Positions 1-7,712 of a stretch of 64,000 bases of DNA are shown here, piece after piece. Source of the DNA: Rhodococcus sp. W8901 (GTDB taxonomy: Bacteria > Actinomycetota > Actinomycetes > Mycobacteriales > Mycobacteriaceae); NCBI RefSeq assembly GCF_013348805.1, contig NZ_CP054690.1, positions 744,001 through 808,000 on the forward strand, read 5' to 3'. The stretch's first letter is position 1. The number at the start of each line of letters is the position of its first letter. The translations under genes and the position numbers were made by a program. The notes below the pieces were generated by a model. It searched no databases and had not been told where the DNA came from. It was given only the letters and a program-made list of their open reading frames with translations.

Positions 1-170
1 GGGATTCGACCTCTCACAAGCTTGCCCAAGACCGATCTGCCTCCTTCGTGCGCCTTGCCCCGGTAGTTCTTCAGGCGGGCACCGACAGAGGAATCACGAG
101 TCGGGCGCACCGGTTCCCTCGAACGGGGAGAATCGAATGCGTCCGTCCACGCCTGGGGCAGGAGGACTTC
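1..170. other. Upstream region, no gene seen
   Basis: No convincing coding region. The frame of the next gene stays open back to position 48, but the ribosome binding site next to position 171 makes the upstream part unlikely to be translated. The window edge may cut a promoter region. Confidence 0.4.
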
Positions 171-536
171 ATGCGCGTCACCCGTATCACCGCCAATCTT
201 CGTGTGCCCGACGTCGATGCTGCCAAACGCTTCTACACGGACTACCTCGGGTTGAGCACCGAGGAATTCGACATGGGCTGGGTCGCTCGTTGCACCGCGC
301 CGGGCACCGGGGCGAGCGTCCAGCTCGTCACGAAAGATGCTTCCGCTCCTGAGGATTCGGTCGTATCGGTTCACATCGACGACGTGGACGCGGCATACGC
401 GGAAGCGCAGGAGCACGGTTACGAGATCGTGTACCCGCTGACCACCGAGCCGTGGGGAGTTCGCAGATTCTTCGTCCGAGCACCGGACGGCAACATTCTG
501 AATATCGTGAGACATCGGGAAGGGCCACATCGGTAA
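171..536 (+). CDS. VOC (glyoxalase/bleomycin resistance) family protein
   Basis: A 121-residue single-domain protein of the vicinal oxygen chelate fold: it opens with a beta-strand and the phrase NLRVPDVDAAKRFYTDYLGL and ends with FFVRAPDGNILNIV, the usual start and finish of the glyoxalase fold. Such proteins act as metal-dependent lyases, isomerases or dioxygenases, or bind small toxic molecules; the substrate here is unknown. The ATG at 171 was chosen because CAGGAGG sits just upstream (159-165). The next gene, an AhpD-like protein, follows on the same strand after 38 bases, so both may belong to one small stress or detoxification unit. Confidence 0.8.
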   Translation: MRVTRITANLRVPDVDAAKRFYTDYLGLSTEEFDMGWVARCTAPGTGASVQLVTKDASAPEDSVVSVHIDDVDAAYAEAQEHGYEIVYPLTTEPWGVRRFFVRAPDGNILNIVRHREGPHR

Positions 537-574
537 CGACCCCGTCGGACGTGCCTGCGTCGAAAGGAATCCGC

Positions 575-1012
575 ATGAGCTCCGTGAACCTCAGCAAGCA
601 GCACCCGGACGCGTACAAGCAGTTGGGCGCCTTGAACGCGCGGGCCGAAACGGCCGTGCAGGAGTCGGGGCTGGACCAGCTGCTGGCCGAACTGGTCAAG
701 ATCCGCGTCTCGCAGATCAACGGCTGCGCGTTCTGTCTGCGCATGCACACCCGCGACGCCATCTCGAAGGGGGAGACCAGCGATCGTCTGGCGGTCGTGG
801 CGGCGTGGTGGGAGTCGCAGTACTTCAGTGCGCGGGAGCGCGCCGCCCTGGCCCTGGCGGAACAGGTCACCCGGCTCTCGGTCCCGGACACACGTACGTG
901 GGACGACGGATCCCTGACCGCCGAGCAGGCGTCGGCGGTCAGCTGGCTCGCCGTCGTGATGAATGCGTGGAACAGGGTCGCGATCACCAGCCACTACCCG
1001 GTTGCCCCCTGA
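575..1012 (+). CDS. Carboxymuconolactone decarboxylase / AhpD family protein
   Basis: A 145-residue all-helical protein with the AhpD-type redox motif CAFCLRMH (Cys-x-x-Cys-x-x-x-His) inside the sequence KIRVSQINGCAFC. Family members are alkylhydroperoxidase-like disulfide enzymes; stand-alone copies with this motif usually have an unassigned antioxidant role. The length is typical for single-domain members. The ATG at 575 is preceded by a GAAAGGA-type ribosome binding site. It lies downstream of the VOC gene and 46 bases before a crotonase gene that seems to have its own promoter. Confidence 0.85.
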   Translation: MSSVNLSKQHPDAYKQLGALNARAETAVQESGLDQLLAELVKIRVSQINGCAFCLRMHTRDAISKGETSDRLAVVAAWWESQYFSARERAALALAEQVTRLSVPDTRTWDDGSLTAEQASAVSWLAVVMNAWNRVAITSHYPVAP

Positions 1013-1045
1013 CGACCGGGTCTTCGCCTGCCCGAGCCGCAAAGG

Positions 1046-1059
1046 TTACTCTCGAGTAA
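1046..1059. promoter_or_regulatory. Palindromic operator candidate over a leaderless promoter
   Basis: TTACTC-TC-GAGTAA is a perfect inverted repeat (6+2+6). It contains the hexamer TACTCT (1047-1052), whose position 6 bases before the crotonase ATG fits a -10 element of a leaderless transcript. A repressor bound here would cover the -10 element and the start codon. The regulator is unknown; TetR-type repressors of lipid genes often use palindromes of this kind. Confidence 0.5.
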
Positions 1060-1889
1060 TGACGGAAAAGCAGAGCTGGAAGGCGTTCACAGTCGAGCGC
1101 AAGGACCACGTCGCCCAGGTGACGCTCATCGGCCCCGGCAAGGGCAATGCGATGGGCCCGGACTTCTGGGAGGAACTGCCCGACATCTTTGCCGAACTCG
1201 ACGCCGACCCCGAGGTCCGTGCCGTCGTGCTCGCCGGATCTGGTAAGCACTTCTCCTTCGGCCTGGACCTGCCCGCGATGAGCGGCGGCTTCGGCGCCGT
1301 CCTCGCCGACAAGGCCCAGGCCGGACCTCGTACCGATTTCCACAACCTCATCAAGCGGATGCAGTCCGGCATCAACGCCGTCGCGGACTGCCGCAAGCCC
1401 GTCGTCGCCGCGATCCAGGGCTGGTGCATCGGCGGCGGCGTCGACCTGATCTCGGCCGCCGACATCCGATACGCGAGCGCCGACGCCAAGTTCAGCATCC
1501 GCGAGGTCAAGGTGGCCATCGTCGCCGACATGGGCAGTTTCGCCCGCCTGCCCGCGATCATCGGTGACGGGCACCTGCGTGAGCTCGCGCTGACCGGCAA
1601 GGACATCGACGCCGCCCGCGCGGAGAAGATCGGTCTGGTCAACGACGTGTTCGAGGACGCCGACGCGGTCCTGGCCGCGGCTCACGCGACCGCCGCCGAC
1701 ATCGCGGCGAACCCGCCGCTCGTGGTGCACGGCGTCAAGGACGTGCTCGACCACGGCCGTTCCGCGGCGGTGAACGACAGCCTGCGTTACGTGGCCGCGT
1801 GGAATGCGGCCTTCCTGCCGTCGGAAGACTTGACCGAGGCCATCACGGCGGTGTTCCAGAAGCGTCCGCCCGAGTTCAAGGGTCGCTAG
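1059..1889 (+). CDS. Crotonase / enoyl-CoA hydratase family protein
   Basis: A 276-residue crotonase-fold enzyme. The oxyanion-hole segments are visible as SGKHFSFGLDL near residue 65 and QGWCIGGGVDLISAADIR near residue 125. The acidic residue of ADIR and the following IREVKVAIVADMGSFARLP segment resemble delta3,5-delta2,4-dienoyl-CoA isomerases (ECH1 type) more than plain enoyl-CoA hydratases, so isomerase activity in unsaturated fatty-acid oxidation is a fair guess. The start at 1059 follows a -10-like TACTCT by 6 bases with no ribosome binding site, suggesting a leaderless mRNA. The exporter gene downstream is 52 bases away. Confidence 0.85.
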   Translation: MTEKQSWKAFTVERKDHVAQVTLIGPGKGNAMGPDFWEELPDIFAELDADPEVRAVVLAGSGKHFSFGLDLPAMSGGFGAVLADKAQAGPRTDFHNLIKRMQSGINAVADCRKPVVAAIQGWCIGGGVDLISAADIRYASADAKFSIREVKVAIVADMGSFARLPAIIGDGHLRELALTGKDIDAARAEKIGLVNDVFEDADAVLAAAHATAADIAANPPLVVHGVKDVLDHGRSAAVNDSLRYVAAWNAAFLPSEDLTEAITAVFQKRPPEFKGR

Positions 1890-1941
1890 GCTCGAAAGGC
1901 GTTTGCCACTGCAGTTGTGAGAGCGACGGCGAGGGACCGAC

Positions 1942-3639
1942 ATGGCCGAGGAACCTCAGGATTCTGATCGGGACGTCGAGTCCGCCGTCGCGCCGGAGGG
2001 TTCCGGGCAGCAGGTCACGTTCACGCACCGCCAGATCCTGGCGATCCTCAGTGGCCTGCTGCTCGGAATGTTCCTCGCGGCGCTCGACCAGACCGTGGTC
2101 GCCACCGCGATGCGCACCATCGCCGACGACCTCGACGGGTATGCGCTGCAGGCGTGGGTGACCACCGCCTATCTCATCACCGCGACCCTGGTCACCCCGC
2201 TGTACGGGAAGCTCTCCGACATCCACGGGCGCAAGCCGTACTTCATGGCCGCGATCGTTCTGTTCGTGATCGGGTCGATCCTGTGCACGTTCGCGCAGTC
2301 GATGTACATGCTGGCGGTGTTCCGGGCAATTCAGGGACTCGGTGCCGGCGGCCTGTTCTCGCTGGCGCTGGCCATCGTCGGCGACATCGTCCCACCGCGC
2401 GAACGCGCGAAATACCAGGGCTACTTCCTGGCGGTGTTCGGCACGTCGAGCGTGCTCGGGCCGGTGATCGGCGGCGTGCTCGCGGGGCAGGACGAGATCC
2501 TCGGGATCGCGGGCTGGCGGTGGGTGTTCCTGGTCAACGTGCCGATCGGACTGGTCGCGCTCGCGGTGGTGTGGCGGGTCCTGCACCTGCCACCCGTGCA
2601 CCGCATGATGCGGATCGACTGGTGGGGTGCGCTGGTCCTCGCGATCGGGCTGGTGCCGCTGCTGGTGGTCGCCGAGCAGGGGCGCACCTGGGGCTGGAGC
2701 AGCGAGAAGGCCCTGATCTGTTACGGAATCGGCGTCGTCGGCGTACTCGGATTCGTCGCCGTCGAATACGCCATGCGCGACGCTGCGCTGTTCCCGCTGC
2801 ACTTCTTTCGCGGCCAGACCTTCGCCCTCGGCGTGCTCATCAGCTTCCTGGTCGGTGCCGTGATGTTCGGTGCCATCACCGTGATCCCGCAGTTCCTGCA
2901 GGTGGTGAAGGGGTCGAGTCCGACGATGGCCGGCTTCCAGATGCTGCCCGCCGTGCTGGGCATAGCGCTCGGATCGATCCTGTCCGGTCAGCTGATCGCC
3001 AGAACCGGCCGCTACCGGATCTTCACGATCGTCGGCGCCGTGCTGATCGCCGTCGCAGCCCTGCTGCTGCACACCGTGACCGCGCAGACCAGCCTGCCGG
3101 TGTTCATGGTGTTCATCTTCGTGCTCGGCCTGGGCCTCGGTAATCTGCTGCAGCCGCTGACCCTCGCGATCCAGAATGCGTTGCCGCCCAAGGACATGGG
3201 CGTCTCGACCGCAGCCGCCACGTTCTTCCGACAGATCGGCGGCACACTGGGCGTCGCGCTGTTCCTGTCGATCCTGTTCGCCCAACTGACGCCGGCGATC
3301 ACCACCCAACTGCACGACGCTGCCCAGTCGCCCGAGTTCCAGCAGGCCGTCGCGGCCGGGGTGAACAGTGCCAACCCCGTCGAAGCCGGGATCGCGCGCG
3401 GCCTCATGAGCGGAGACCCGACCGCCGCACAAGCCGCGATGAACGACACGTCGTTCATCGAGCAACTGAATCCGACGCTCGCCGCACCGTTCAAGGACGG
3501 CTTCGCGACCGCGTTCGAGACGGTCTACCCGCCGATCGTCGTCCTCGCCGTCGCGTCGCTGGTGCTGATCCTGATCTGGCGCGAGGTGCCGCTGCGTCAG
3601 AAGTCGGGCATCGACGAGGCACGATCCGACATCGGCTGA
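1942..3639 (+). CDS. MFS transporter, DHA2 (14-TMS) drug exporter family
   Basis: A 565-residue integral membrane protein with about 14 membrane segments. DHA2 hallmarks are LDQTVVATAMRTI in the first segment and motif A as GKLSDIHGRKP between segments 2 and 3; the antiporter motif C region (SSVLGPVIGGVL) is also present. Such proteins are proton-driven exporters of drugs, dyes or lipids. A loop of about 90 residues precedes the last membrane segment, as in EmrB/QacA relatives. The ATG at 1942 follows GCGAGGGACCGAC. The substrate cannot be inferred, and no regulator gene is adjacent. Confidence 0.9.
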   Translation: MAEEPQDSDRDVESAVAPEGSGQQVTFTHRQILAILSGLLLGMFLAALDQTVVATAMRTIADDLDGYALQAWVTTAYLITATLVTPLYGKLSDIHGRKPYFMAAIVLFVIGSILCTFAQSMYMLAVFRAIQGLGAGGLFSLALAIVGDIVPPRERAKYQGYFLAVFGTSSVLGPVIGGVLAGQDEILGIAGWRWVFLVNVPIGLVALAVVWRVLHLPPVHRMMRIDWWGALVLAIGLVPLLVVAEQGRTWGWSSEKALICYGIGVVGVLGFVAVEYAMRDAALFPLHFFRGQTFALGVLISFLVGAVMFGAITVIPQFLQVVKGSSPTMAGFQMLPAVLGIALGSILSGQLIARTGRYRIFTIVGAVLIAVAALLLHTVTAQTSLPVFMVFIFVLGLGLGNLLQPLTLAIQNALPPKDMGVSTAAATFFRQIGGTLGVALFLSILFAQLTPAITTQLHDAAQSPEFQQAVAAGVNSANPVEAGIARGLMSGDPTAAQAAMNDTSFIEQLNPTLAAPFKDGFATAFETVYPPIVVLAVASLVLILIWREVPLRQKSGIDEARSDIG

Positions 3640-3928
3640 CGTGTGCCCATGACGTCCGCGGCATCTGCATCCACCAGATCGCTGGACAGCAGGCCCGGCG
3701 ACCGACAGGGACTTGTGCGTAATCGAGTTCGATACGGTTGGACCGATATCGGGCGTAACAACGAATTCGACTCGCCGACAAAGGGTTCTGCGCTCGACAT
3801 GCCGACCGCAAGCTGGGCTGGATGGATGACCTCACCGTCGTCGTGGAAGTTGTGTGCGGTGCGTCCCAGAACTGATGCGTTCCAGTGAGAGCCGGCGAGA
3901 TCACGGAAACCTGCCAGCACTCCTTCGT
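3640..3928. other. Intergenic region
   Basis: No supported gene. Several short open frames exist on both strands, but none shows GC-rich third positions or a ribosome binding site. Base composition is visibly less GC-rich than in the flanking genes. Confidence 0.4.
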
Positions 3929-4097
3929 TCATGAACGCTGCAGGAATCTCAGATAGAACGCCGTGAACACCAGGACGATCCCGACATTCACCATCAACCG
4001 CCCCCAGAAATGGTGCCTGAAGAACAGGACGTCCACTAACAACCACTACGGCTACCAGCGCGAGCACGTAGAGCACGACGGTTGCCTGTCTTCCCAC
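3929..4097 (-). pseudogene. Small membrane protein gene with a one-base frameshift
   Basis: Reading leftward from a GTG at 4097 (preceded by AAAGGA), the first 20 codons encode VGRQATVVLYVLALVAVVVV. One extra base near 4037 (in GTTGTT-A-GTGGAC on the minus strand) then shifts the frame. Skipping it gives VDVLFFRHHFWGRL followed by a second hydrophobic segment and the end FYLRFLQRS before TGA at 3929-3931. The repaired product is about 55 residues with two membrane segments, which looks like a natural small membrane protein. Either the gene is broken or the extra base is a sequencing error. The function is unknown. Confidence 0.6.
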
Positions 4098-4323
4098 CTG
4101 TCCTTTCTACTCTCCGAGTTCTCCTGCACAGACTGTCGTGTTCGACGCTCGCTGACCGAGGTCGAAGAACGAACGATATCTTTAGCCTGCGGCGGCACTG
4201 GTCCGTTGAGCTGCGCTCTTGGGTCATGGACGATGTCCACAACGGGGTGTTGGCCAGGGATTCGCTGCTGATTTCGCGGAGCCCTTTGTTATCGAGTCGA
4301 TACTGTGGGATGGCGAAGTCAGA

Positions 4324-5355
4324 TCACTCATCGTCGAGGGAAGGTTCTTCCAGTTCGAGTAGTGCGGCATCGTCCGGGTGGAGGTTCTCGTTCGGTTGCA
4401 CCGAGCGGGTCAGCGAATCGTCCCGCTCGACATCGTCGGGAGTCTGGACGATCTGCAATCCCCGTTCCAGGACGTTTATTCGCTCGAGATCGTCGCCGGA
4501 CGAACCCGCGAAGAAGGCAGCGGCAACCGCGTCACGGACCAGCGCCTCCGCGAGGTCCCAGTCCTGGATGTAGTCCGCGACGGGAACCGACGGGTCCCGC
4601 CGCATCGCGGCATCGCTGCTGCACTCCTGGAAGTAGACCCCGACCAGTTCCTGGGACCGGTCCCATTGCTCCTTCAGACCGGACGCGACGGCCTTGACCC
4701 GCAACTGCGAACGGAGGTCGAGGGCAGCGGCGGACCTCATCGGCGGGGAGGCGCGAACCTGGTCGACGTAGTCGTCGAACCCGATAGCCGCGACATCCCC
4801 GACCGTGTTGACGATCGCCGGCCAGTTCTGCCCCAGATGGTCGAGGAGATCACCGTCCGTGATGGTCGTCGACTCGATGTGTCGAACGATCGTCTCAAGC
4901 GATCTGTTCGGGTCGTCGTACACACCGTCCCGCTGTGCTTGACGAAGCCATTCCATCTCCACGGCCGTTGCATCACCTGGAACCGATGCCGCGAGCTCGA
5001 ACGCCTCGCTGGCGGACAATTGTGTACCGGTAGCGACCTGCCGTCCCCACGCGGCGCCGCGGACGCGCAGCAACTCTCCTGCGCGCTGCATGACGTCCGT
5101 CAATCGCTGCGCTGTGCCGGCGGCTGCGGGTCCATCGCCTTCGGAGGCGCCGGGGGCACATGCCCTGCGTGGTTCAGCGCTCGCCGCGGGGTGATTGATC
5201 TGCGCCGCGGGGTGGTTGATCTGTTTGTTGGTGGCGGTGGACGTGTCCTTGGACTGGTACTTCCACGCTCCGATCGTCACGGCGGTGAGGACCACGACTG
5301 CCGCAACGACCACGAGAGTTGTCAGCCCCTGCTTCCGTGGCGACTGCACGCTCAC
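4324..5355 (-). CDS. Membrane-anchored protein of unknown function
   Basis: About 343 residues with one N-terminal membrane segment (GLTTLVVVAAVVVLTAVTIG) and a long acidic extracytoplasmic part without recognisable domains; I do not recognise the family. A short direct repeat INHPAAQINHPAAS follows the anchor. The frame is open to 5499, but the GTG codons at 5355 and 5349 sit next to GAAGGGA and just ahead of the membrane segment, so I place the start there (5349 is equally possible). The C-terminus is rich in Asp and Glu. A complementary 372-codon frame on the plus strand was judged a shadow. Gene and neighbours look accessory. Confidence 0.55.
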   Translation of the reverse strand: MSVQSPRKQGLTTLVVVAAVVVLTAVTIGAWKYQSKDTSTATNKQINHPAAQINHPAASAEPRRACAPGASEGDGPAAAGTAQRLTDVMQRAGELLRVRGAAWGRQVATGTQLSASEAFELAASVPGDATAVEMEWLRQAQRDGVYDDPNRSLETIVRHIESTTITDGDLLDHLGQNWPAIVNTVGDVAAIGFDDYVDQVRASPPMRSAAALDLRSQLRVKAVASGLKEQWDRSQELVGVYFQECSSDAAMRRDPSVPVADYIQDWDLAEALVRDAVAAAFFAGSSGDDLERINVLERGLQIVQTPDDVERDDSLTRSVQPNENLHPDDAALLELEEPSLDDE

Positions 5356-5501
5356 CGTCCCTTCAACACCGTCTCCGTGGATTGGTCTGGAGAAACTGGA
5401 AACCAATGCGAACGCTACCGGGCAGGCGGTTTCGCTGATCGGCCGATGGGAAGTTGCTTGTCGGTGAATGTCTTCGAGGTCACTCGCTGTTTGTGACACT
5501 C

Positions 5502-5533
5502 GTGGCCGCCCACCCCGCAGGGTGGGCGGCCAC
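5502..5533 (-). terminator. Strong hairpin terminator
   Basis: A perfect 14-bp stem (5502-5515 with 5520-5533) and a 4-base loop CGCA lie 26 bases beyond the stop codon of the RCC1-repeat gene. There is no clear T-run, as is common for actinobacterial terminators. Confidence 0.75.
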
Positions 5534-5559
5534 AGAGTTGGTGGTGTGGTGGGAGCCGG

Positions 5560-6675
5560 TCAGGATCCGAAGATCGGGCCGAGGGAGCCGGTTGCCGAGG
5601 ATTCGGAGGTGACCGACGCGAGCGCGAGGGAATGGAAGCCGCCGGCGGCGACGGCGGTGTAGGTCTGCCCGATAGGCGGCGCCGGCACGACGGACACCTC
5701 GTAGGCGTTGTTTCCCCAGCCGATCACCTGTCCGGCGGAGGTCAACGCGACGGAATGGGCGCGGCCAGCGGCGATCGCGGTGTAGGTCTGCCCGGCCGGC
5801 GGGGCCGGCACGGCGGTCTGCTTGAATTCGTTGCTTCCCCAGGCGATCACCTGTCCGGCGGAGGTCAACGCGAGGGAATGGGAGCGGCCGGCGGCGATCG
5901 CGGTGTAGGTCTGCCCGGCCGGCGGCGCCGGCACGGCGGTCTGACCCTCGTAGTTGTATCCCCAGGCGATCACCTGCCCGGCGGAGGTCAGTGCCAGCGA
6001 ATGGGAGTAGCCGGCGGCGATCGCGGTGTAGGTCTGCCCGGCCGGCGGCGCCGGCACGGCGGTCTGACCCTCGTTGGTGTATCCCCAGGCGATCACCTGT
6101 CCGGCGGAGGTCAGTGCGAGGGAATGGAAGCCGCCGGCGGCGATCGCGGTGTAGGTCTGCCCGGCCGGCGGGGCCGGCACGGCGGTCTGACCCTTGTAGT
6201 CTCCCCAGGCGATCACCTGACCGGCGGAGGTCAACGCGAGGGAATGGGAGCCGCCGGCGGCGACGGCGGTGTAGGTCTGCCCGGCCGGCGGGGCCGGCAC
6301 GGCGTTCTGACCGTTGTCGCCCTCGGGGGCCACCTGCCCGTTGTCGTTGTTTCCCCAGGCGGCCACCTGCCCGGCGGAGGTCAACGCGAGGGAATGGTAG
6401 AGGCCGGCGGCGATCGCGGTGTAGGTCTGCCCGGTAGGCGGCGTCGGCACGGCGGTCTGCCCGTCGTAGTTGTATCCCCAGGCGATCACCTGGCCGCCGG
6501 GCGGGACCGGGACCCCGACCGGGGCCGCGGCCGCGGGAGCGGCCAGCGCCACGGCGATACCGGTCGCGGCGAGAGCCGTCAGGACCGTACGCCGGAATCG
6601 GGGCGCGCGGCGGCCGGTCGAGTGTCGGGGCGGAGCGTCCCCACCGTGTGGTGAGGCCGGGGCGGCGAGCAGCAT
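5560..6675 (-). CDS. Secreted RCC1-like beta-propeller repeat protein
   Basis: A 371-residue protein with an arginine-rich N-terminus, a hydrophobic core and the Ala-rich stretch ALAAPAAAA, a typical signal peptide ending near residue 52. The rest is seven consecutive repeats of about 41 residues, each reading roughly GQVIAWG, a variable 5-15 residue segment, TAVPAPPAGQTYTAIAAG, then HSLALTSA. This is the RCC1 signature, and seven copies match a closed seven-bladed propeller. Repeat 2 carries an insertion of about 10 residues. The start ATG at 6675 follows GAAGGAACC. Eukaryotic RCC1 is a Ran exchange factor; bacterial secreted versions have no settled role, and adhesion or ligand binding is only a guess. 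Confidence 0.8.
   Translation of the reverse strand: MLLAAPASPHGGDAPPRHSTGRRAPRFRRTVLTALAATGIAVALAAPAAAAPVGVPVPPGGQVIAWGYNYDGQTAVPTPPTGQTYTAIAAGLYHSLALTSAGQVAAWGNNDNGQVAPEGDNGQNAVPAPPAGQTYTAVAAGGSHSLALTSAGQVIAWGDYKGQTAVPAPPAGQTYTAIAAGGFHSLALTSAGQVIAWGYTNEGQTAVPAPPAGQTYTAIAAGYSHSLALTSAGQVIAWGYNYEGQTAVPAPPAGQTYTAIAAGRSHSLALTSAGQVIAWGSNEFKQTAVPAPPAGQTYTAIAAGRAHSVALTSAGQVIGWGNNAYEVSVVPAPPIGQTYTAVAAGGFHSLALASVTSESSATGSLGPIFGS
5608..6494 (-). repeat. Seven tandem ~123-bp coding repeats
   Basis: Tandem in-frame units encode the seven RCC1-like blades. Blocks such as the codons for PAPPAGQTYTAIAAG and HSLALTSAGQVIAWG are almost identical at the DNA level across units, implying recent expansion or gene conversion. 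The variable part lies just after each GQVIAWG. Confidence 0.8.
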
Positions 6676-6957
6676 CGAGATCGGTTCCTTCGTATGAGAG
6701 TGGTGAACGGTGACCACCAGCAGGCGGACGTAGCGGCGGCACCACTCGGAAGCAGGCAAAACCGGATAGTCGGCCCACTGCAAATTCGCACCATAACAGG
6801 GCAAATCGGAGGGCATAAGTGGCAATCAGGAGAGATAGCCGAAAGTGGCCAAATACCGAGGGCGCATCCGGGACGTCGGCCGCAACTCGCGGTCGAGATT
6901 TGCGAGCGCAGCGCGCGAAGTCGAGCCGAGGGACGTTCGTTCGCGTGCGTAGCGGGA
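6676..6957. other. Intergenic region upstream of the RCC1-repeat gene
   Basis: Holds the promoter region of the leftward RCC1-repeat gene and the end of the lexA-like gene. The part at 6760-6850 is AT-richer than its surroundings. No supported gene or clear hairpin was found. Confidence 0.4.
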
Positions 6958-7620
6958 TCAGATCCGCCGCATCACCGACACCACCTTGCCGAGGATGACG
7001 GCCTCGTCGCCGTCGATGACCTCGTAGGCGGGGTTGCGGGGCTCGAGGTACACGTGGCCGTTCCGTCGGCGCAGCACTTTCACTGTGGCCTCGCCGTCGA
7101 TCATCGCGGCGACGATCTCGCCGGAATGGGCCTCGTCCTGGCGGCGCACCACGACGGTGTCGCCGTCGCAGATCGCGGCGTCGACCATGGACTCGCCGCG
7201 CACCCGCAGCGCGAACACGGTGCCGGAGCCGACGAGCTCACGCGGCAGGGCCAGTACCTCGTCGGCGTGCTCCTCCGCGAGAATCGGTGCGCCGGCCGCG
7301 ATGTCACCGACGACGGGAACCGCCACCGTGTTCTCCGTCGCCCGTCCCGGCGCGGAACCGGCGAGGAAGGGGCGCACGTCCAGCTGGCGGGTCATCGCCC
7401 CGCCGCGGCGCAGGAAACCGCTGTCCTCGAGGATCCGCAGATGCTTGGACACCGTCGACGTCGAACGCAGTCCCACCGCGTCCGCGATCTCACGGGTACT
7501 CGGCGGGCACCCGTACGCGTCGACCCAGTCCCGGATCGTCAGCAGGATCCGTTGCCGGCGGGGCGGCAGGGTGGAGGCGTCGAGGCCACCGAACATGTCG
7601 AGATCGTCGTAACCGGTCAC
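6958..7620 (-). CDS. LexA-like transcriptional repressor (S24 peptidase family)
   Basis: A 220-residue LexA-type protein. An N-terminal winged helix (TREIADAVGLRSTSTVSKHLRIL) is followed by the self-cleavage domain with the scissile Ala-Gly in DIAAGAPI, the catalytic Ser in RGESMVD and the catalytic Lys in ATVKVL. LexA represses SOS genes until RecA triggers its autocleavage. The DNA-binding helix (STSTVSKHL, then GAMTRQLDV) differs from the usual actinobacterial LexA (STSSVAHQL, NRPRAVDV, from memory), so this may be a second LexA paralogue. The GTG at 7620 is chosen because a TACCAT hexamer lies exactly 7 bases upstream and there is no ribosome binding site, indicating a leaderless mRNA. 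Confidence 0.75.
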   Translation of the reverse strand: MTGYDDLDMFGGLDASTLPPRRQRILLTIRDWVDAYGCPPSTREIADAVGLRSTSTVSKHLRILEDSGFLRRGGAMTRQLDVRPFLAGSAPGRATENTVAVPVVGDIAAGAPILAEEHADEVLALPRELVGSGTVFALRVRGESMVDAAICDGDTVVVRRQDEAHSGEIVAAMIDGEATVKVLRRRNGHVYLEPRNPAYEVIDGDEAVILGKVVSVMRRI

Positions 7621-7663
7621 CCGGCGAATGGTAGTGGGGGCCGGGGACACCCCCGGAAACAGC

Positions 7664-7699
7664 GAAGGTGTGGGACCACGAACGTGATCCCACACCTTC
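7664..7699 (-). terminator. Hairpin terminator of ppa
   Basis: GAAGGTGTGGGA (7664-7675) pairs perfectly with TCCCACACCTTC (7688-7699), with further pairing inside the loop (CACG with CGTG). It starts 13 bases after the ppa stop codon and lies upstream of the lexA-like gene, separating the two minus-strand transcripts. Confidence 0.75.
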
Positions 7700-7712
7700 A
7701 CCGGTGGTTACT

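Noticed and set aside
1876-3465. 529-codon open frame antisense to the DHA2 exporter
   Set aside because: Rich in His, Arg, Asp and Gln with no hydrophobic core; a typical shadow of a GC-rich gene whose own motifs are clear on the other strand.
4378-5496. 372-codon plus-strand frame opposite the orphan membrane protein
   Set aside because: No ribosome binding site or domain; the minus frame has a membrane segment, a ribosome binding site and a plausible start.
5608-6494. CRISPR-like direct repeats
   Set aside because: The repeats are 123 bp, in frame, and code for RCC1 blades; no spacers or cas genes are present.
7561-7701. SOS box at the lexA-like promoter
   Set aside because: No sequence fitting TCGAAC-N4-GTTCGA; the partial half-site at 7591-7602 is not symmetric enough.
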